From: UBA2883 sp964017965
GTDB taxonomy: Bacteria > Cyanobacteriota > Vampirovibrionia > Gastranaerophilales > Gastranaerophilaceae
Direction: 5' to 3'
Length of the DNA stretch: 64,000 nucleotides
Assembly: GCA_964017965.1 (NCBI GenBank)
Contig: CAXHNV010000001.1
Span: 1 to 64,000 of the forward strand
Positions 36,264 through 45,237 of the stretch are shown piece by piece (the first letter of the stretch is position 1; each line of letters opens with the position of its first letter). Made by a program: the position numbers and the translations under genes. The notes under the pieces are model-generated. The model saw nothing but the letters and a program-made list of their open reading frames with translations, did no database searches and was not told the origin of the DNA.

Positions 36264-37526
36264 ATGATACTGAATTTTTGGAGCTCAATGAACTACGGAG
36301 CAATCCTGACCTCACTAGGTGTTCAATCACTTATGGATAAATTAGGTTATGACTCAAAAATCATCAACTACGTTGATAATCTGAGACTGGATACAATCTC
36401 AGGAAGTTTTTGTGAAAAGTTTGCAAACAAATATCTGAACCTCACAACACCTGTTGAAACCTGGGATGATTTCGTTGAATTAAACCGTCATTGTAACACC
36501 TTTATCTGCGGTTCTGACCAAATCTTCAACCCCGATATAATGAACTCACATACAACACGAAACCTAACACCATTCATATATCTTCTTGATTTTGTCAAAA
36601 ACAGTAACAAAAAACTATCTTATGCAGGTTCATTCGGCACAGATTTCTTTGACGGGTCAAAAGAGTTTGAAACCCTATTCAAACACTATCTGAAACAACT
36701 CGACTATGTATCCTTACGTGAAAACGAAGGTAAAAGAATCGTTGATAGCTGGGGTATCGAAAACGAAGTCTTAATAGATGCAGCGTTCCATATCCCTGAT
36801 GAAAATTTGGAAGAAATGACTGCTACATACAATACCGAAGGCAAATATATTGCATATTTTGGACTTCCATATGACAAAGGACCAAAGAACTTGTGGAAAA
36901 CAGAGGTTGCAAACAAAGTGAGTGAACACCTAGGTCTGCCTCTAAAAACAATTTCAATAGATAACAACATAACTGTCGAAGAATGGCTTGCATTTATAAA
37001 AAATTCAGAAATGGTACTCTCAGATTCTTACCATTCTATAGTATTTGCTATCAGGTTTAACAAAAACTTTATACAACTTGTTCGCGATAACAACAAAAAC
37101 TGCAGATTCACTACGTTATACAAATCCTTAGGACTCGAAAATAACAGTATATCATTCTATCAGGATTACAAAAACATTGAATCACATTTTGTAGAGCGTG
37201 ACTGGCAAAGTGTTAATAACCGTATAAAAGAAGGTGTTCAATATGCTGAAAACAAAATAAAAGCAGCGATAGAATCACCTAAAAACCAAGCTGACGCACA
37301 AAGTCTTGATGGTAATAACCTTGCTCTTGCAAAGAATATATTACTGCAACGTAAACTGCCAATACTTTTGAATAAAGAGCAAATTAAAAAGAAATACCGT
37401 AAATACAAAGTTATGAAATCTATCTCTTTTGGCAAATCTAAAAAGAGATACAAGAAAAAATACACAGAATACAAAAAATTAGTAGAGCTGCTTCGTAGAG
37501 ATTACAAAGAATTATTAAAATATTAG
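36264..37526 (+). CDS. Polysaccharide pyruvyl transferase family protein
   Basis: This 420-residue enzyme of the PS_pyruv_trans family (CsaB/EpsO-like) is predicted to add pyruvate from phosphoenolpyruvate to a glycan sugar. Typical elements are NFWSSMNYGAILTSLGVQSLM near the start, NTFICGSDQIFNPD near residue 78, YAGSFGTDFF, DAAFHIPD, and a DSYHSIVFAIRFNKNF near 255. The C-terminal 80 residues are Lys-rich and helical. It starts 4 nt after the preceding stop without a good Shine-Dalgarno, implying translational coupling. Pyruvylated polymers are classic SLH-domain ligands, and an SLH protein is encoded at 22917. Confidence 0.85.
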   Translation: MILNFWSSMNYGAILTSLGVQSLMDKLGYDSKIINYVDNLRLDTISGSFCEKFANKYLNLTTPVETWDDFVELNRHCNTFICGSDQIFNPDIMNSHTTRNLTPFIYLLDFVKNSNKKLSYAGSFGTDFFDGSKEFETLFKHYLKQLDYVSLRENEGKRIVDSWGIENEVLIDAAFHIPDENLEEMTATYNTEGKYIAYFGLPYDKGPKNLWKTEVANKVSEHLGLPLKTISIDNNITVEEWLAFIKNSEMVLSDSYHSIVFAIRFNKNFIQLVRDNNKNCRFTTLYKSLGLENNSISFYQDYKNIESHFVERDWQSVNNRIKEGVQYAENKIKAAIESPKNQADAQSLDGNNLALAKNILLQRKLPILLNKEQIKKKYRKYKVMKSISFGKSKKRYKKKYTEYKKLVELLRRDYKELLKY

Positions 37527-37537
37527 CGGGAGAGAAA

Positions 37538-38599
37538 ATGACAAAAGTAAGTATAATTTTACCGATTTATAACGTTGAACAATATCTTGTTGAATGCTTA
37601 GATAGCATTGTTAACCAAACACTTAGCGATATTGAGATAATTTGTGTAAATGACGGTTCCACCGATAGTTCATTATCAATTATGCAAGAGTATGCAAACA
37701 GAGATAACAGAATCAAGATTATCGATAAAGCAAACTCCGGCTATGGTAACACAATGAATGTAGGATTAGACAACTCAACAGGTGAATATATAGGGATTGT
37801 TGAACCCGATGATTACATTCCGCTAGATATGTATGAAACACTTTATAACAAAGCCGTTGAAAACGATGTTGACTTGATAAAAGCTGACTTCTACAGGTTT
37901 AAAGGCAGCGGAGAAGATATCGAATTGCAATATGAAAAGCTTGATTCCACCGGATTATACTATAACAAAGTTATTAACATGCAAGAAGAGTTAAAACCTT
38001 TTGACTTTATTATGAATACGTGGAGCGGTATTTACAAAAGAGACTTTATTGAAAAACATCACATAAGACATAATGAAACTCCGGGCGCAAGTTTTCAGGA
38101 TAACGGATTCTGGTTCCAAACCTTTATACACGCTCAAAGAGCTTACTTTTTAGATAAACCGTTCTATATGAATAGACGCGATAATCCTAACTCCTCAGTA
38201 AAAAACAAAGAAAAAGTTTACTGCATGAAGCACGAATATGACTTTATTAGAGAACTATTAAGCTCTGATAAGAACTTATTTGATAAATATATCGGGATAT
38301 ATTGGAGCAAAAAATTCAATAACTATATGTTTAACTACAACCGTATTGATGAAAGTTTTAGAGACGAGTTTTTAGAAGTATTCTCTTCTGAATTCAAACA
38401 AGGGTTTGAAAACAACGAAATAGACCTTAACCTTTTTAGCAAAAGCACAAAACGCATAGTCAAAAAGATTGTTAACAACCCTAAAAAATTCAGAAAAGAG
38501 ACTATTCATAATCTGTCATTTGCAGAAGAAATTTTCTCTATAAAAAGACAGGACAACATAAAATATTTGACAATATTCGGTCACAGTTTCGCTTTATAG
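37538..38599 (+). CDS. Family 2 glycosyltransferase
   Basis: This 353-residue inverting GT-A enzyme has the canonical start KVSIILPIYNVEQYLVECLDS, the NDGSTDSS nucleotide-sugar element at about 36-43, and an EPDD metal-binding motif near 90. The protein then has a non-standard C-terminal half shared with the enzyme at 40895 (SGYGNTMNVGLD, NTWSGIYKRDFIEK, ETPGASFQDNGFWF), so the two are paralogues. It is the last gene of the rightward operon, with GGGAG before the ATG. Donor and acceptor cannot be deduced. It stops 3 bp before the convergent ugd stop. Confidence 0.9.
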   Translation: MTKVSIILPIYNVEQYLVECLDSIVNQTLSDIEIICVNDGSTDSSLSIMQEYANRDNRIKIIDKANSGYGNTMNVGLDNSTGEYIGIVEPDDYIPLDMYETLYNKAVENDVDLIKADFYRFKGSGEDIELQYEKLDSTGLYYNKVINMQEELKPFDFIMNTWSGIYKRDFIEKHHIRHNETPGASFQDNGFWFQTFIHAQRAYFLDKPFYMNRRDNPNSSVKNKEKVYCMKHEYDFIRELLSSDKNLFDKYIGIYWSKKFNNYMFNYNRIDESFRDEFLEVFSSEFKQGFENNEIDLNLFSKSTKRIVKKIVNNPKKFRKETIHNLSFAEEIFSIKRQDNIKYLTIFGHSFAL

Positions 38600-38602
38600 C
38601 GA

Positions 38603-39901
38603 CTATTTACCGATACAGATATATTCAAACCCGCGTTGAGCAACTCTTTCAGGAGAGTACTGATTTCTGCCGTCAAATATAACCGGAGTTTTAAGCAAGT
38701 CTTTTATTTTATCCATATCAGGACGTCTAAATTCGTTCCATTCTGTCAATAACAATAGCGCGTCTGCATTTTGCAAAGTTTCATAAGATGATTTTGCATA
38801 AACGATTCTATCGCTAAAGATTCTTCTGGCTGTATCCATAGCCTTAGGGTCATAAGCCTGAATTTTAGCACCGCGCTTAAGCAAAGCTTCTATAATCGTA
38901 ATAGCCGGAGCCTCTCTCATATCATCCGTTCTAGGTTTAAAAGCTAAGCCCCAAACCGCAAAAACTTTACCGGACAAATCTTCTCCAAATCTGTTAACGA
39001 TTTTGTTAATATACAAATCTCTTTGCAATTTATTAGTATCGTCTGCTGACTTAATAATATTCATATCAACACCGTAATCAGCACCGGTTTTAATCAAAGC
39101 CTTAACGTCTTTAGGGAAGCAGCTTCCGCCATAACCAAGACCCGGGAACAAGAATTTGTTACCGATTCTTGAATCCGTAGACATTCCAACTCTAACCATT
39201 TCAGCGTCAGCACCAACTTTTTCACATAACTGTGCAATCTCGTTCATAAACGAAATCTTCGTAGCAAGGAATGAATTAGAAGCATATTTTGTCATCTCTG
39301 CAGACTTAACATCCATTACAATAACTCTGTTACCTGTTCTGAAAAACGGTGAATAAATCTCTTGCATAATAGCAGACGCTTTTTCAGAATTTGAGCCGAT
39401 AACAACTCTGTCAGGTGACAAAAAGTCATCAACCGCATTACCCTGTTTCAAAAATTCAGGGTTTGAAACAACATCAAACGGGTAATCAGTATACTTCTTG
39501 ATAATCTCTGTAACCTTTTCAGCGGTACCGACAGGAACAGTTGATTTATCAACAATAACTTTGTAACCGTTCATCGCTTTTGCAATCTCTTCAGCAACAC
39601 CCAAAACGTATTGTAAATCAGCTGAACCATCTTCATCCTGAGGAGTTCCGACTGCTATAAAACAAACTTCTGAAGCCTTAACAGCCATATCAAGATTTGA
39701 AGTAAAGCTCAAACGAGATTCTGCAACATTAGCCTTAACAAGCTCTTCCAAACCCGGTTCATATATAGGTATAATACCCTGCTCTAACTTTTGGAGCTTT
39801 TCTTCGTTGTTATCTACACAGATAACATCATTACCCATATCAGCAAGACAAGCACCTGCTACTAAACCTACATATCCTGTTCCGATTACTGTTATCTTCA
39901 T
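38603..39901 (-). CDS. ugd: UDP-glucose 6-dehydrogenase
   Basis: This 432-residue UDP-glucose/GDP-mannose dehydrogenase oxidises UDP-glucose to UDP-glucuronate for polysaccharides. The N-terminal Rossmann motif GTGYVGLVAGACLAD is at residues 7-21, followed by DKSTVPVGTAEKV, SNPEFLKQGNAVDDF near 153, the catalytic Cys in GYGGSCFPKD near 258 and GLAFKPRTDDMREAP near 315. AAGGG precedes the ATG. It is the last gene of a minus-strand set with three GT2 enzymes, which likely use its product or build the same polymer. Confidence 0.95.
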   Translation of the reverse strand: MKITVIGTGYVGLVAGACLADMGNDVICVDNNEEKLQKLEQGIIPIYEPGLEELVKANVAESRLSFTSNLDMAVKASEVCFIAVGTPQDEDGSADLQYVLGVAEEIAKAMNGYKVIVDKSTVPVGTAEKVTEIIKKYTDYPFDVVSNPEFLKQGNAVDDFLSPDRVVIGSNSEKASAIMQEIYSPFFRTGNRVIVMDVKSAEMTKYASNSFLATKISFMNEIAQLCEKVGADAEMVRVGMSTDSRIGNKFLFPGLGYGGSCFPKDVKALIKTGADYGVDMNIIKSADDTNKLQRDLYINKIVNRFGEDLSGKVFAVWGLAFKPRTDDMREAPAITIIEALLKRGAKIQAYDPKAMDTARRIFSDRIVYAKSSYETLQNADALLLLTEWNEFRRPDMDKIKDLLKTPVIFDGRNQYSPERVAQRGFEYICIGK

Positions 39902-39914
39902 TTATTTTTCCCTT

Positions 39915-40886
39915 TTATTTCTTAAATATTGAAAACATTTTTTGCAAAAAACAATATTTTTTTGCTCTTTTATATTCCTTCATAGAATAGAAATACTCTT
40001 TTTTATATTTACCAAAACCTAATTCGTTCAAAAGTTCTGTAAAATATTCTATCATAACTTTCTTTGCAGATTTATCATTAACTGATCTTATGTGCCACAA
40101 AGAAAAATTCAGGCAATAGTTCAAAAAACTCTGTTCAAACTTTTCATAAATATTATACTGTTCCATACCGGATTTCAAGGCTTTTAGTGCAAGATAAAAA
40201 CATTGTGAAGCTTTCTTTCTGGTGTTCGCCAATGATTCATCGTGTATACGGTAATTGACTAATACATCATCTAAAACAGTTATCTTCTCTGCTAAAAGCA
40301 ATGACATCATAACAAAATATGTATCATTAGAATGTCTCAAATCCTGAAATTCCAACCCGTGTTTCAGTATAAAGTCACGTTTGTATAATTTATCCCATGG
40401 CCAACCGTTAAAAGTTCTCAATATATCTTTTGAAATCTCAGAACTTGAAAACACCTCTTTTTCAGGAAGATATTTGTTTTCTATACAAAATTCACACGGT
40501 TGAATGCTGTTATCTTTCATCATCAATAATTGACATCTGCAAACAGTAATGTCTGAATCAGTTTTTTCTGCTCTTTCAACCATTTTTTCAAGCATAGTTT
40601 TATCAAAAACATCGTCTGAATCTAAGAATATTACATATTCACCAGTAGCGATTTTCAGCCCGTTATTTCTTGCAACACCTGCAAACTTGTTTTGTTGTTC
40701 CAAAACTTTTATTCGTGAATCCTTAGCAGCATACTCGTTTAATATTGAAAGAGAGCTATCTGTAGAACCGTCATCAACACAAATAATCTCTATATCACTA
40801 AGAGTCTGATTAACCAAACAGTCAAGAGTTTCTCTCAAATATTTTTCAACATTATAAACGGGTATAATTACGCTAACCTTTGGCAT
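39915..40886 (-). CDS. Family 2 glycosyltransferase
   Basis: This 323-residue GT-A enzyme has KVSVIIPVYNVEKYLRETLD at the start, DDGSTDSS at about 37-44, GVARNNGLKIATGEY and LDSDD near 90, followed by FNGWPWDKLYKRDFI and RHSNDTYF in the acceptor half. This is a complete family 2 pattern. AAGGG lies before the ATG. It is coupled to the neighbouring GT2 and ugd genes. Its C-terminal half differs from the 37538/40895 pair, so acceptor use probably differs. Confidence 0.9.
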   Translation of the reverse strand: MPKVSVIIPVYNVEKYLRETLDCLVNQTLSDIEIICVDDGSTDSSLSILNEYAAKDSRIKVLEQQNKFAGVARNNGLKIATGEYVIFLDSDDVFDKTMLEKMVERAEKTDSDITVCRCQLLMMKDNSIQPCEFCIENKYLPEKEVFSSSEISKDILRTFNGWPWDKLYKRDFILKHGLEFQDLRHSNDTYFVMMSLLLAEKITVLDDVLVNYRIHDESLANTRKKASQCFYLALKALKSGMEQYNIYEKFEQSFLNYCLNFSLWHIRSVNDKSAKKVMIEYFTELLNELGFGKYKKEYFYSMKEYKRAKKYCFLQKMFSIFKK

Positions 40887-40894
40887 ATCGTCCC

Positions 40895-41974
40895 TTATCG
40901 TTCCCAGTTTATCAAAACTTTTCCTAATAATACAACTCTTATATAATCAGGTTTTATTCTCACTGAGAACATTTTTCTTCTGAATTTCTGTTTATTCTCT
41001 CTTTCAACTTCTTTTTGCACAAATTCAATATATTTTTGTACGTCTGTTGTCAAAAGTTCAAGCTCATCTTTGTTTACTGCTCGATTAAATCTTTCACCTA
41101 AATATCCGTCAGATAAATGTTTTTTGAATGTTTGTGCAAACATTTCTGTAAACTCGGTTTTATATTCATCTGAGATACGTTTAAGGTTCCATTTATACCC
41201 GACATATTGATTTATACACATCTCTTCCATACCAAACTCTGATATTTCAGGATGTTCACCTACGAATCTTGTTATTTCTTCGTATTCATCACAAAGCACA
41301 TACACCTTTGTTTTTGAGTTTACTGATGAATTTATGTTATCCTGCCTATAATATAAATACGGTTTTGTAGTCATATAAACCCGTTCAGCGAGAGCAAAAG
41401 TTTTGAATGTAAAACCTGTATCCTGATAGCTTGCACCCGGAGTCTCTAAGAATCTGATTGAATTTTTTTCGATAAACTCTCTTTTATAAATTGCGCTCCA
41501 AATTGAAGGGTATATTTCTAATATAGAAGAGCATTTCTTAGCATTGATAACTCTATCGGCGTACTCTTCTTTAATCGCTTTTATTTTTTTATTGTCGTTA
41601 TTGTAAGTCGTATAATGATAAAAATCACCTTTTACGATATCGGCATCATTCTCTTTTGCTAATGCGTATAACTCTTCGTACATTTCAGGCTTAATAAAAT
41701 CGTCTGATTCCACAATCCCTATGTACTCACCGGTTGCAGAATCTAATCCTCTATTCATAGAGTTTCCGTAACCTGAATTCTGTTTATCAATGATTTTCAC
41801 TCTGGAATCATTTTTAGCGTATTCTTCTAAGATAGACAATGAACTATCTGTAGAACCGTCATTCACACAAATAATTTCTATATCTTCTAACGTTTGGTTA
41901 ACAATACTATCCAAACACTCTCTTAAGTATTTTTCAACATTATAAACAGGAACAATTACACTAACCTTAGCCAT
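40895..41974 (-). CDS. Family 2 glycosyltransferase, paralogue of the 37538 enzyme
   Basis: This 359-residue GT-A enzyme has VSVIVPVYNVEKYLRECLDS, NDGSTDSS near 37 and VESDD near 90. The rest of the protein (SGYGNSMNRGLD, SIWSAIYKREFIEK, ETPGASYQDTGF, YYRQDNINSS) is clearly paralogous to the glycosyltransferase encoded at 37538 on the opposite strand. The two may perform the same kind of linkage in different glycans, one under the invertible switch and one not. AAGGAG lies 11 nt upstream of the ATG. Confidence 0.9.
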   Translation of the reverse strand: MAKVSVIVPVYNVEKYLRECLDSIVNQTLEDIEIICVNDGSTDSSLSILEEYAKNDSRVKIIDKQNSGYGNSMNRGLDSATGEYIGIVESDDFIKPEMYEELYALAKENDADIVKGDFYHYTTYNNDNKKIKAIKEEYADRVINAKKCSSILEIYPSIWSAIYKREFIEKNSIRFLETPGASYQDTGFTFKTFALAERVYMTTKPYLYYRQDNINSSVNSKTKVYVLCDEYEEITRFVGEHPEISEFGMEEMCINQYVGYKWNLKRISDEYKTEFTEMFAQTFKKHLSDGYLGERFNRAVNKDELELLTTDVQKYIEFVQKEVERENKQKFRRKMFSVRIKPDYIRVVLLGKVLINWER

Positions 41975-41976
41975 AT

Positions 41977-42843
41977 CTATACATACTCCTTCGCTGTAAG
42001 AAGAGGAATAAGCCCGAATAAATAATATTTCTTCGTAGCTCTATAGACATAAACTTTCAAAAGCTTTATTCCTAAGAAATAGTATTCACGTTTGCAAACC
42101 AGATTATCTCTTTCTCTTAATCTAATACCGTATTCACGGCAAACCTTCGTAATATATTGTTTTGAAAATATTTTATCTGCTCTCGGTTTATCAGACTGAT
42201 CTTTAACAATAGATTCATTATTTATCCAATAGTGATATCTTGTATCAGGAACGCTAACAACCTTACCCATTTTTGTTAAAACATCCGCTGTAAAAGGCAT
42301 ATCTTCATACATTAAACCGCCAATAAATTTTAAACCGCAAGATTTTAAACTATCTGTCTTATATATTTTGTTCCAAACATAACAATGTTCCGGAGCTTTT
42401 ACCAACGTAAATTTTTCGCTTATACCTGTTCTTGTTTCTTGTTTTTCAAATTTCAAAAACTCTTTTTGTTTCTTTTCGTTTTCGCGGATTATTCCTACAC
42501 ACGCTATTTCAGAATCTGTCTCAACAGCAGCGTTATATAATTTTTCAAGGAAGTTAGCTTCTACAAAATCATCACTATCCACAAAACTGATAAATTCGCC
42601 TGTTGCATAGTCAATCCCTGTGTTTCTGGCGTTACTCAAACCTGCATTAGATTGAGTAATAACTTTGATTCTTTCATCGTTTTCTGCATATTTTGATAAA
42701 ATATCTGCAGAACTATCTGTTGCACCGTCATTAATACAAATTATTTCAATATCTTGCAAGGTTTGGTTTATCAAGCTATCCAAACATCTTGCCAGATACT
42801 TTTCGACATTGTATACAGGCACAATAACAGAAACCTTTGACAT
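41977..42843 (-). CDS. Family 2 glycosyltransferase
   Basis: This 288-residue GT-A enzyme has VSVIVPVYNVEKYLARCLDS, NDGATDSS near 37 (one substitution from its neighbours), GLSNARNTGIDYATGE and VDSDD near 90, then VWNKIYKTDSL and MYEDMPF. It is the first gene of the ugd-GT2 set and has GAGGG before the ATG. The 87-bp gap to murF on the other strand must hold divergent promoters. The sugar specificity is not deducible. Confidence 0.9.
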   Translation of the reverse strand: MSKVSVIVPVYNVEKYLARCLDSLINQTLQDIEIICINDGATDSSADILSKYAENDERIKVITQSNAGLSNARNTGIDYATGEFISFVDSDDFVEANFLEKLYNAAVETDSEIACVGIIRENEKKQKEFLKFEKQETRTGISEKFTLVKAPEHCYVWNKIYKTDSLKSCGLKFIGGLMYEDMPFTADVLTKMGKVVSVPDTRYHYWINNESIVKDQSDKPRADKIFSKQYITKVCREYGIRLRERDNLVCKREYYFLGIKLLKVYVYRATKKYYLFGLIPLLTAKEYV

Positions 42844-42914
42844 AATACTTCCCTCATCCGTTTACATATTCAATTTTACAACAAAAAATGAAAAATGTAT
42901 ACAACTATATTTTG

Positions 42915-42923
42915 TGTTAAAAT
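42915..42923 (+). promoter_or_regulatory. Extended -10 box of murF operon
   Basis: Plus strand TGT-TAAAAT (TAAAAT at 42918-42923) ends 7 nt before the murF ATG, which lacks a Shine-Dalgarno. The downstream bases ATAGACT-ATG nearly repeat those before the gene at 52094. Confidence 0.55.
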
Positions 42924-42930
42924 ATAGACT

Positions 42931-44259
42931 ATGATAAAAGAGATAGCTAAAATTACAAACGCTAAAATAATCTTCGGGACAGAAAACGATTTAATAAACA
43001 AACTACCGAATTTTTCGACCGATACCAGAACCATATCAAAAGGTGATGTTTATATAGCACTAAAAGGTGCAAATTTTGACGGCGAAAACTTTATTGATAA
43101 AGCAATTGAGAACGGTGCTATCGGTTATATTACGACATCTGACAAAATAGTTAAAGGCGCAAAATTTGCACTAAAGGTAGAAAACACCTTAACTGCATAC
43201 TTACAGCTTGCAAACTACAGACGCAAACAAGTTAACCCTAAAGTTGTTATGATAACAGGAAGCTCCGGCAAAACAACAACAAAAGAACTTGTATACTCTG
43301 TATGTTCACAAAAATTCAACACAGTAAAAACCGCTGCTAACCATAATAACGAAATAGGGTTTTGTCAGACAGTTTTTTCAATAAATAATGATACAGAAGT
43401 TTTGATAATAGAGGCAGGGATGAGAGGGCTCGGCGAGATTGAGCTCATCTCAAAATACGCCGAGCCCGATATTTCAATAATCTCCAATGTCGGAACAGCA
43501 CACATCGGACGTTTAGGTTCACGCGAAAACATCGCTAAAGCAAAATGTGAAATTACTGCATATCAAAACCCTGACGGGATACTAATTGCTCACAACAATG
43601 AACTTATTAAAAACGAGGTTTGCTATAGCGGAAGACAACTTTATTATTCAATCGATGACGTTAAGATTACAAAAAAAGAGATAGGCTGTTCAGAGTTTGA
43701 ATATAAATCAAACCTTTATACATTGAATATCGAAGGTGATTACAATATCGAAAACTCCATTTCGGCAATAGAAACAGGCTTGGAGCTCGGAATGGCGCCG
43801 GAACAAATCGCACAAGGGCTTCAAAACTATAAACCTATCGAAAAACGTTGGGAAACAGAAGTTATCGGCGGTTATAACATAATCAACGACAGCTACAACG
43901 CTAACCCTGAATCTATGAAGGCAACGCTCAATACAATTTTTGATTTATACCCTGAGAGTGTCATAGTCCTTGGGAATATGGGAGAACTCGGAGAAAACGA
44001 GGTTCAATACCATAAAGAAGTTGCCGATTTTGTAAACTCGAAAAACATTTCAGGCTGCAAAATCCTGACTGTAGGCGATTTAGCTAAATATATTTCAGAC
44101 AATATAACTGTTTGTTTTACAAAAAATTTCAACACTAATGATGAAATTAGTGTTTACATATTAAACAAGATTCAAAAAGGTGCTACAATATTTTTGAAAG
44201 CATCTCGTTCAATGAAATTTGAAAACATCTTAGAAAACTTAAAAAAGGGAGAAAACTAA
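42931..44259 (+). CDS. murF: UDP-MurNAc-tripeptide D-Ala-D-Ala ligase
   Basis: This 442-residue Mur ligase completes the cytoplasmic peptidoglycan precursor by adding D-Ala-D-Ala. The N-terminal substrate domain contains FSTDTRTISKGDVYIALKG near 25, the ATP loop is MITGSSGKTTTKE near 108, NHNNEIG and EAGMRGLGEIE follow, and DSYNANPESM lies near 325. It heads a compact rightward cluster (murF-mraY-murD-ftsW-murG) whose order matches the standard dcw region, with murE absent from the window. No Shine-Dalgarno, and the -10 box is 7 nt upstream. Confidence 0.97.
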   Translation: MIKEIAKITNAKIIFGTENDLINKLPNFSTDTRTISKGDVYIALKGANFDGENFIDKAIENGAIGYITTSDKIVKGAKFALKVENTLTAYLQLANYRRKQVNPKVVMITGSSGKTTTKELVYSVCSQKFNTVKTAANHNNEIGFCQTVFSINNDTEVLIIEAGMRGLGEIELISKYAEPDISIISNVGTAHIGRLGSRENIAKAKCEITAYQNPDGILIAHNNELIKNEVCYSGRQLYYSIDDVKITKKEIGCSEFEYKSNLYTLNIEGDYNIENSISAIETGLELGMAPEQIAQGLQNYKPIEKRWETEVIGGYNIINDSYNANPESMKATLNTIFDLYPESVIVLGNMGELGENEVQYHKEVADFVNSKNISGCKILTVGDLAKYISDNITVCFTKNFNTNDEISVYILNKIQKGATIFLKASRSMKFENILENLKKGEN

Positions 44260-45228
44260 ATGATAATGATGATAGTAGCCTTTTTGTTAGGCTTAATACT
44301 TTGTTTATTACTCGGAATACCTTATATTGATTTCTTAAAGAAAAAAATGGTAGGACAGTATATAAGAGAAGAGGCGCCAGAAAGCCACAAAGCAAAAGAA
44401 GGCACTCCGACTACCGGCGGAGTTTTCATCATATTTTCATCACTTGTTGCAGCTGTAATAACGCTGTTTATGGCACAAAAATTCAACACAACAGCGTGGA
44501 TTGTATTAATAACATTCTTATTTTATGCGGTTGCAGGGTTTCAAGACGATTTTCTTAAACTTAAAGGCAAAGAAAACAAAGGTCTTAGTGCAAGGGGTAA
44601 ATTTTTAAGACAAATCCTTATAGCGTTGTTGCCTGTATTATACCTTATTGTTACGCACTCAGAAGCGACATATATTACCTTCGGGAAGTTTTCTCTGGAT
44701 TTACAGTGGTTCTATCCTGTACTTGCAATCTTTGCAATCACAGGAGCTTCAAACGCTTACAACCTAACAGACGGTTTAGACGGATTAGCAACATCTACCG
44801 GTGTATTTGCGTTTTTTGCTTGCGCTGTTATAGCTCATTTTTCAGGATATAGCTATATTGCAATCATAGCTTCTGCTGTAACAGGTGCACTGCTCGGATT
44901 CTTGAGATACAACAAACCGAAAGCTCAAGTATTTATGGGTGATACAGGTTCTTTAGCTATCGGCGGATTACTCGGTGTACTTGCTGTTATGGGTAAGTTT
45001 GAAGTATTCCTTATTATATTAGCAGGTGTTTTTGTTATGGAAACATTGTCTGTTATTATTCAGGTTACAAGCTTTAAATTAACCGGAAAACGTGTATTTA
45101 AGATGTCACCTATCCACCACCATTTTGAGTTGTGCGGATTCAACGAAAAACAGATTGTAACGGCATTTGCTTTTGCATCAATGGTTTTCAGCATTATTGC
45201 AATCGCATTATTCAAAGCTTTGATGTAG
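44260..45228 (+). CDS. mraY: Phospho-MurNAc-pentapeptide transferase
   Basis: This 322-residue inner-membrane enzyme makes lipid I from UDP-MurNAc-pentapeptide and undecaprenyl phosphate. About ten hydrophobic segments are visible, with family motifs KEGTPTTGG near 47, FQDDFLKLK near 95, SNAYNLTDGLDGLA near 165, FMGDTGSLAIGG near 228 and MSPIHHHFE near 285. It starts immediately after the murF stop, with GGGAG 8 nt before the ATG. Length is near the short end but complete. Confidence 0.97.
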   Translation: MIMMIVAFLLGLILCLLLGIPYIDFLKKKMVGQYIREEAPESHKAKEGTPTTGGVFIIFSSLVAAVITLFMAQKFNTTAWIVLITFLFYAVAGFQDDFLKLKGKENKGLSARGKFLRQILIALLPVLYLIVTHSEATYITFGKFSLDLQWFYPVLAIFAITGASNAYNLTDGLDGLATSTGVFAFFACAVIAHFSGYSYIAIIASAVTGALLGFLRYNKPKAQVFMGDTGSLAIGGLLGVLAVMGKFEVFLIILAGVFVMETLSVIIQVTSFKLTGKRVFKMSPIHHHFELCGFNEKQIVTAFAFASMVFSIIAIALFKALM

Positions 45229-45237
45229 AGGTTAATT

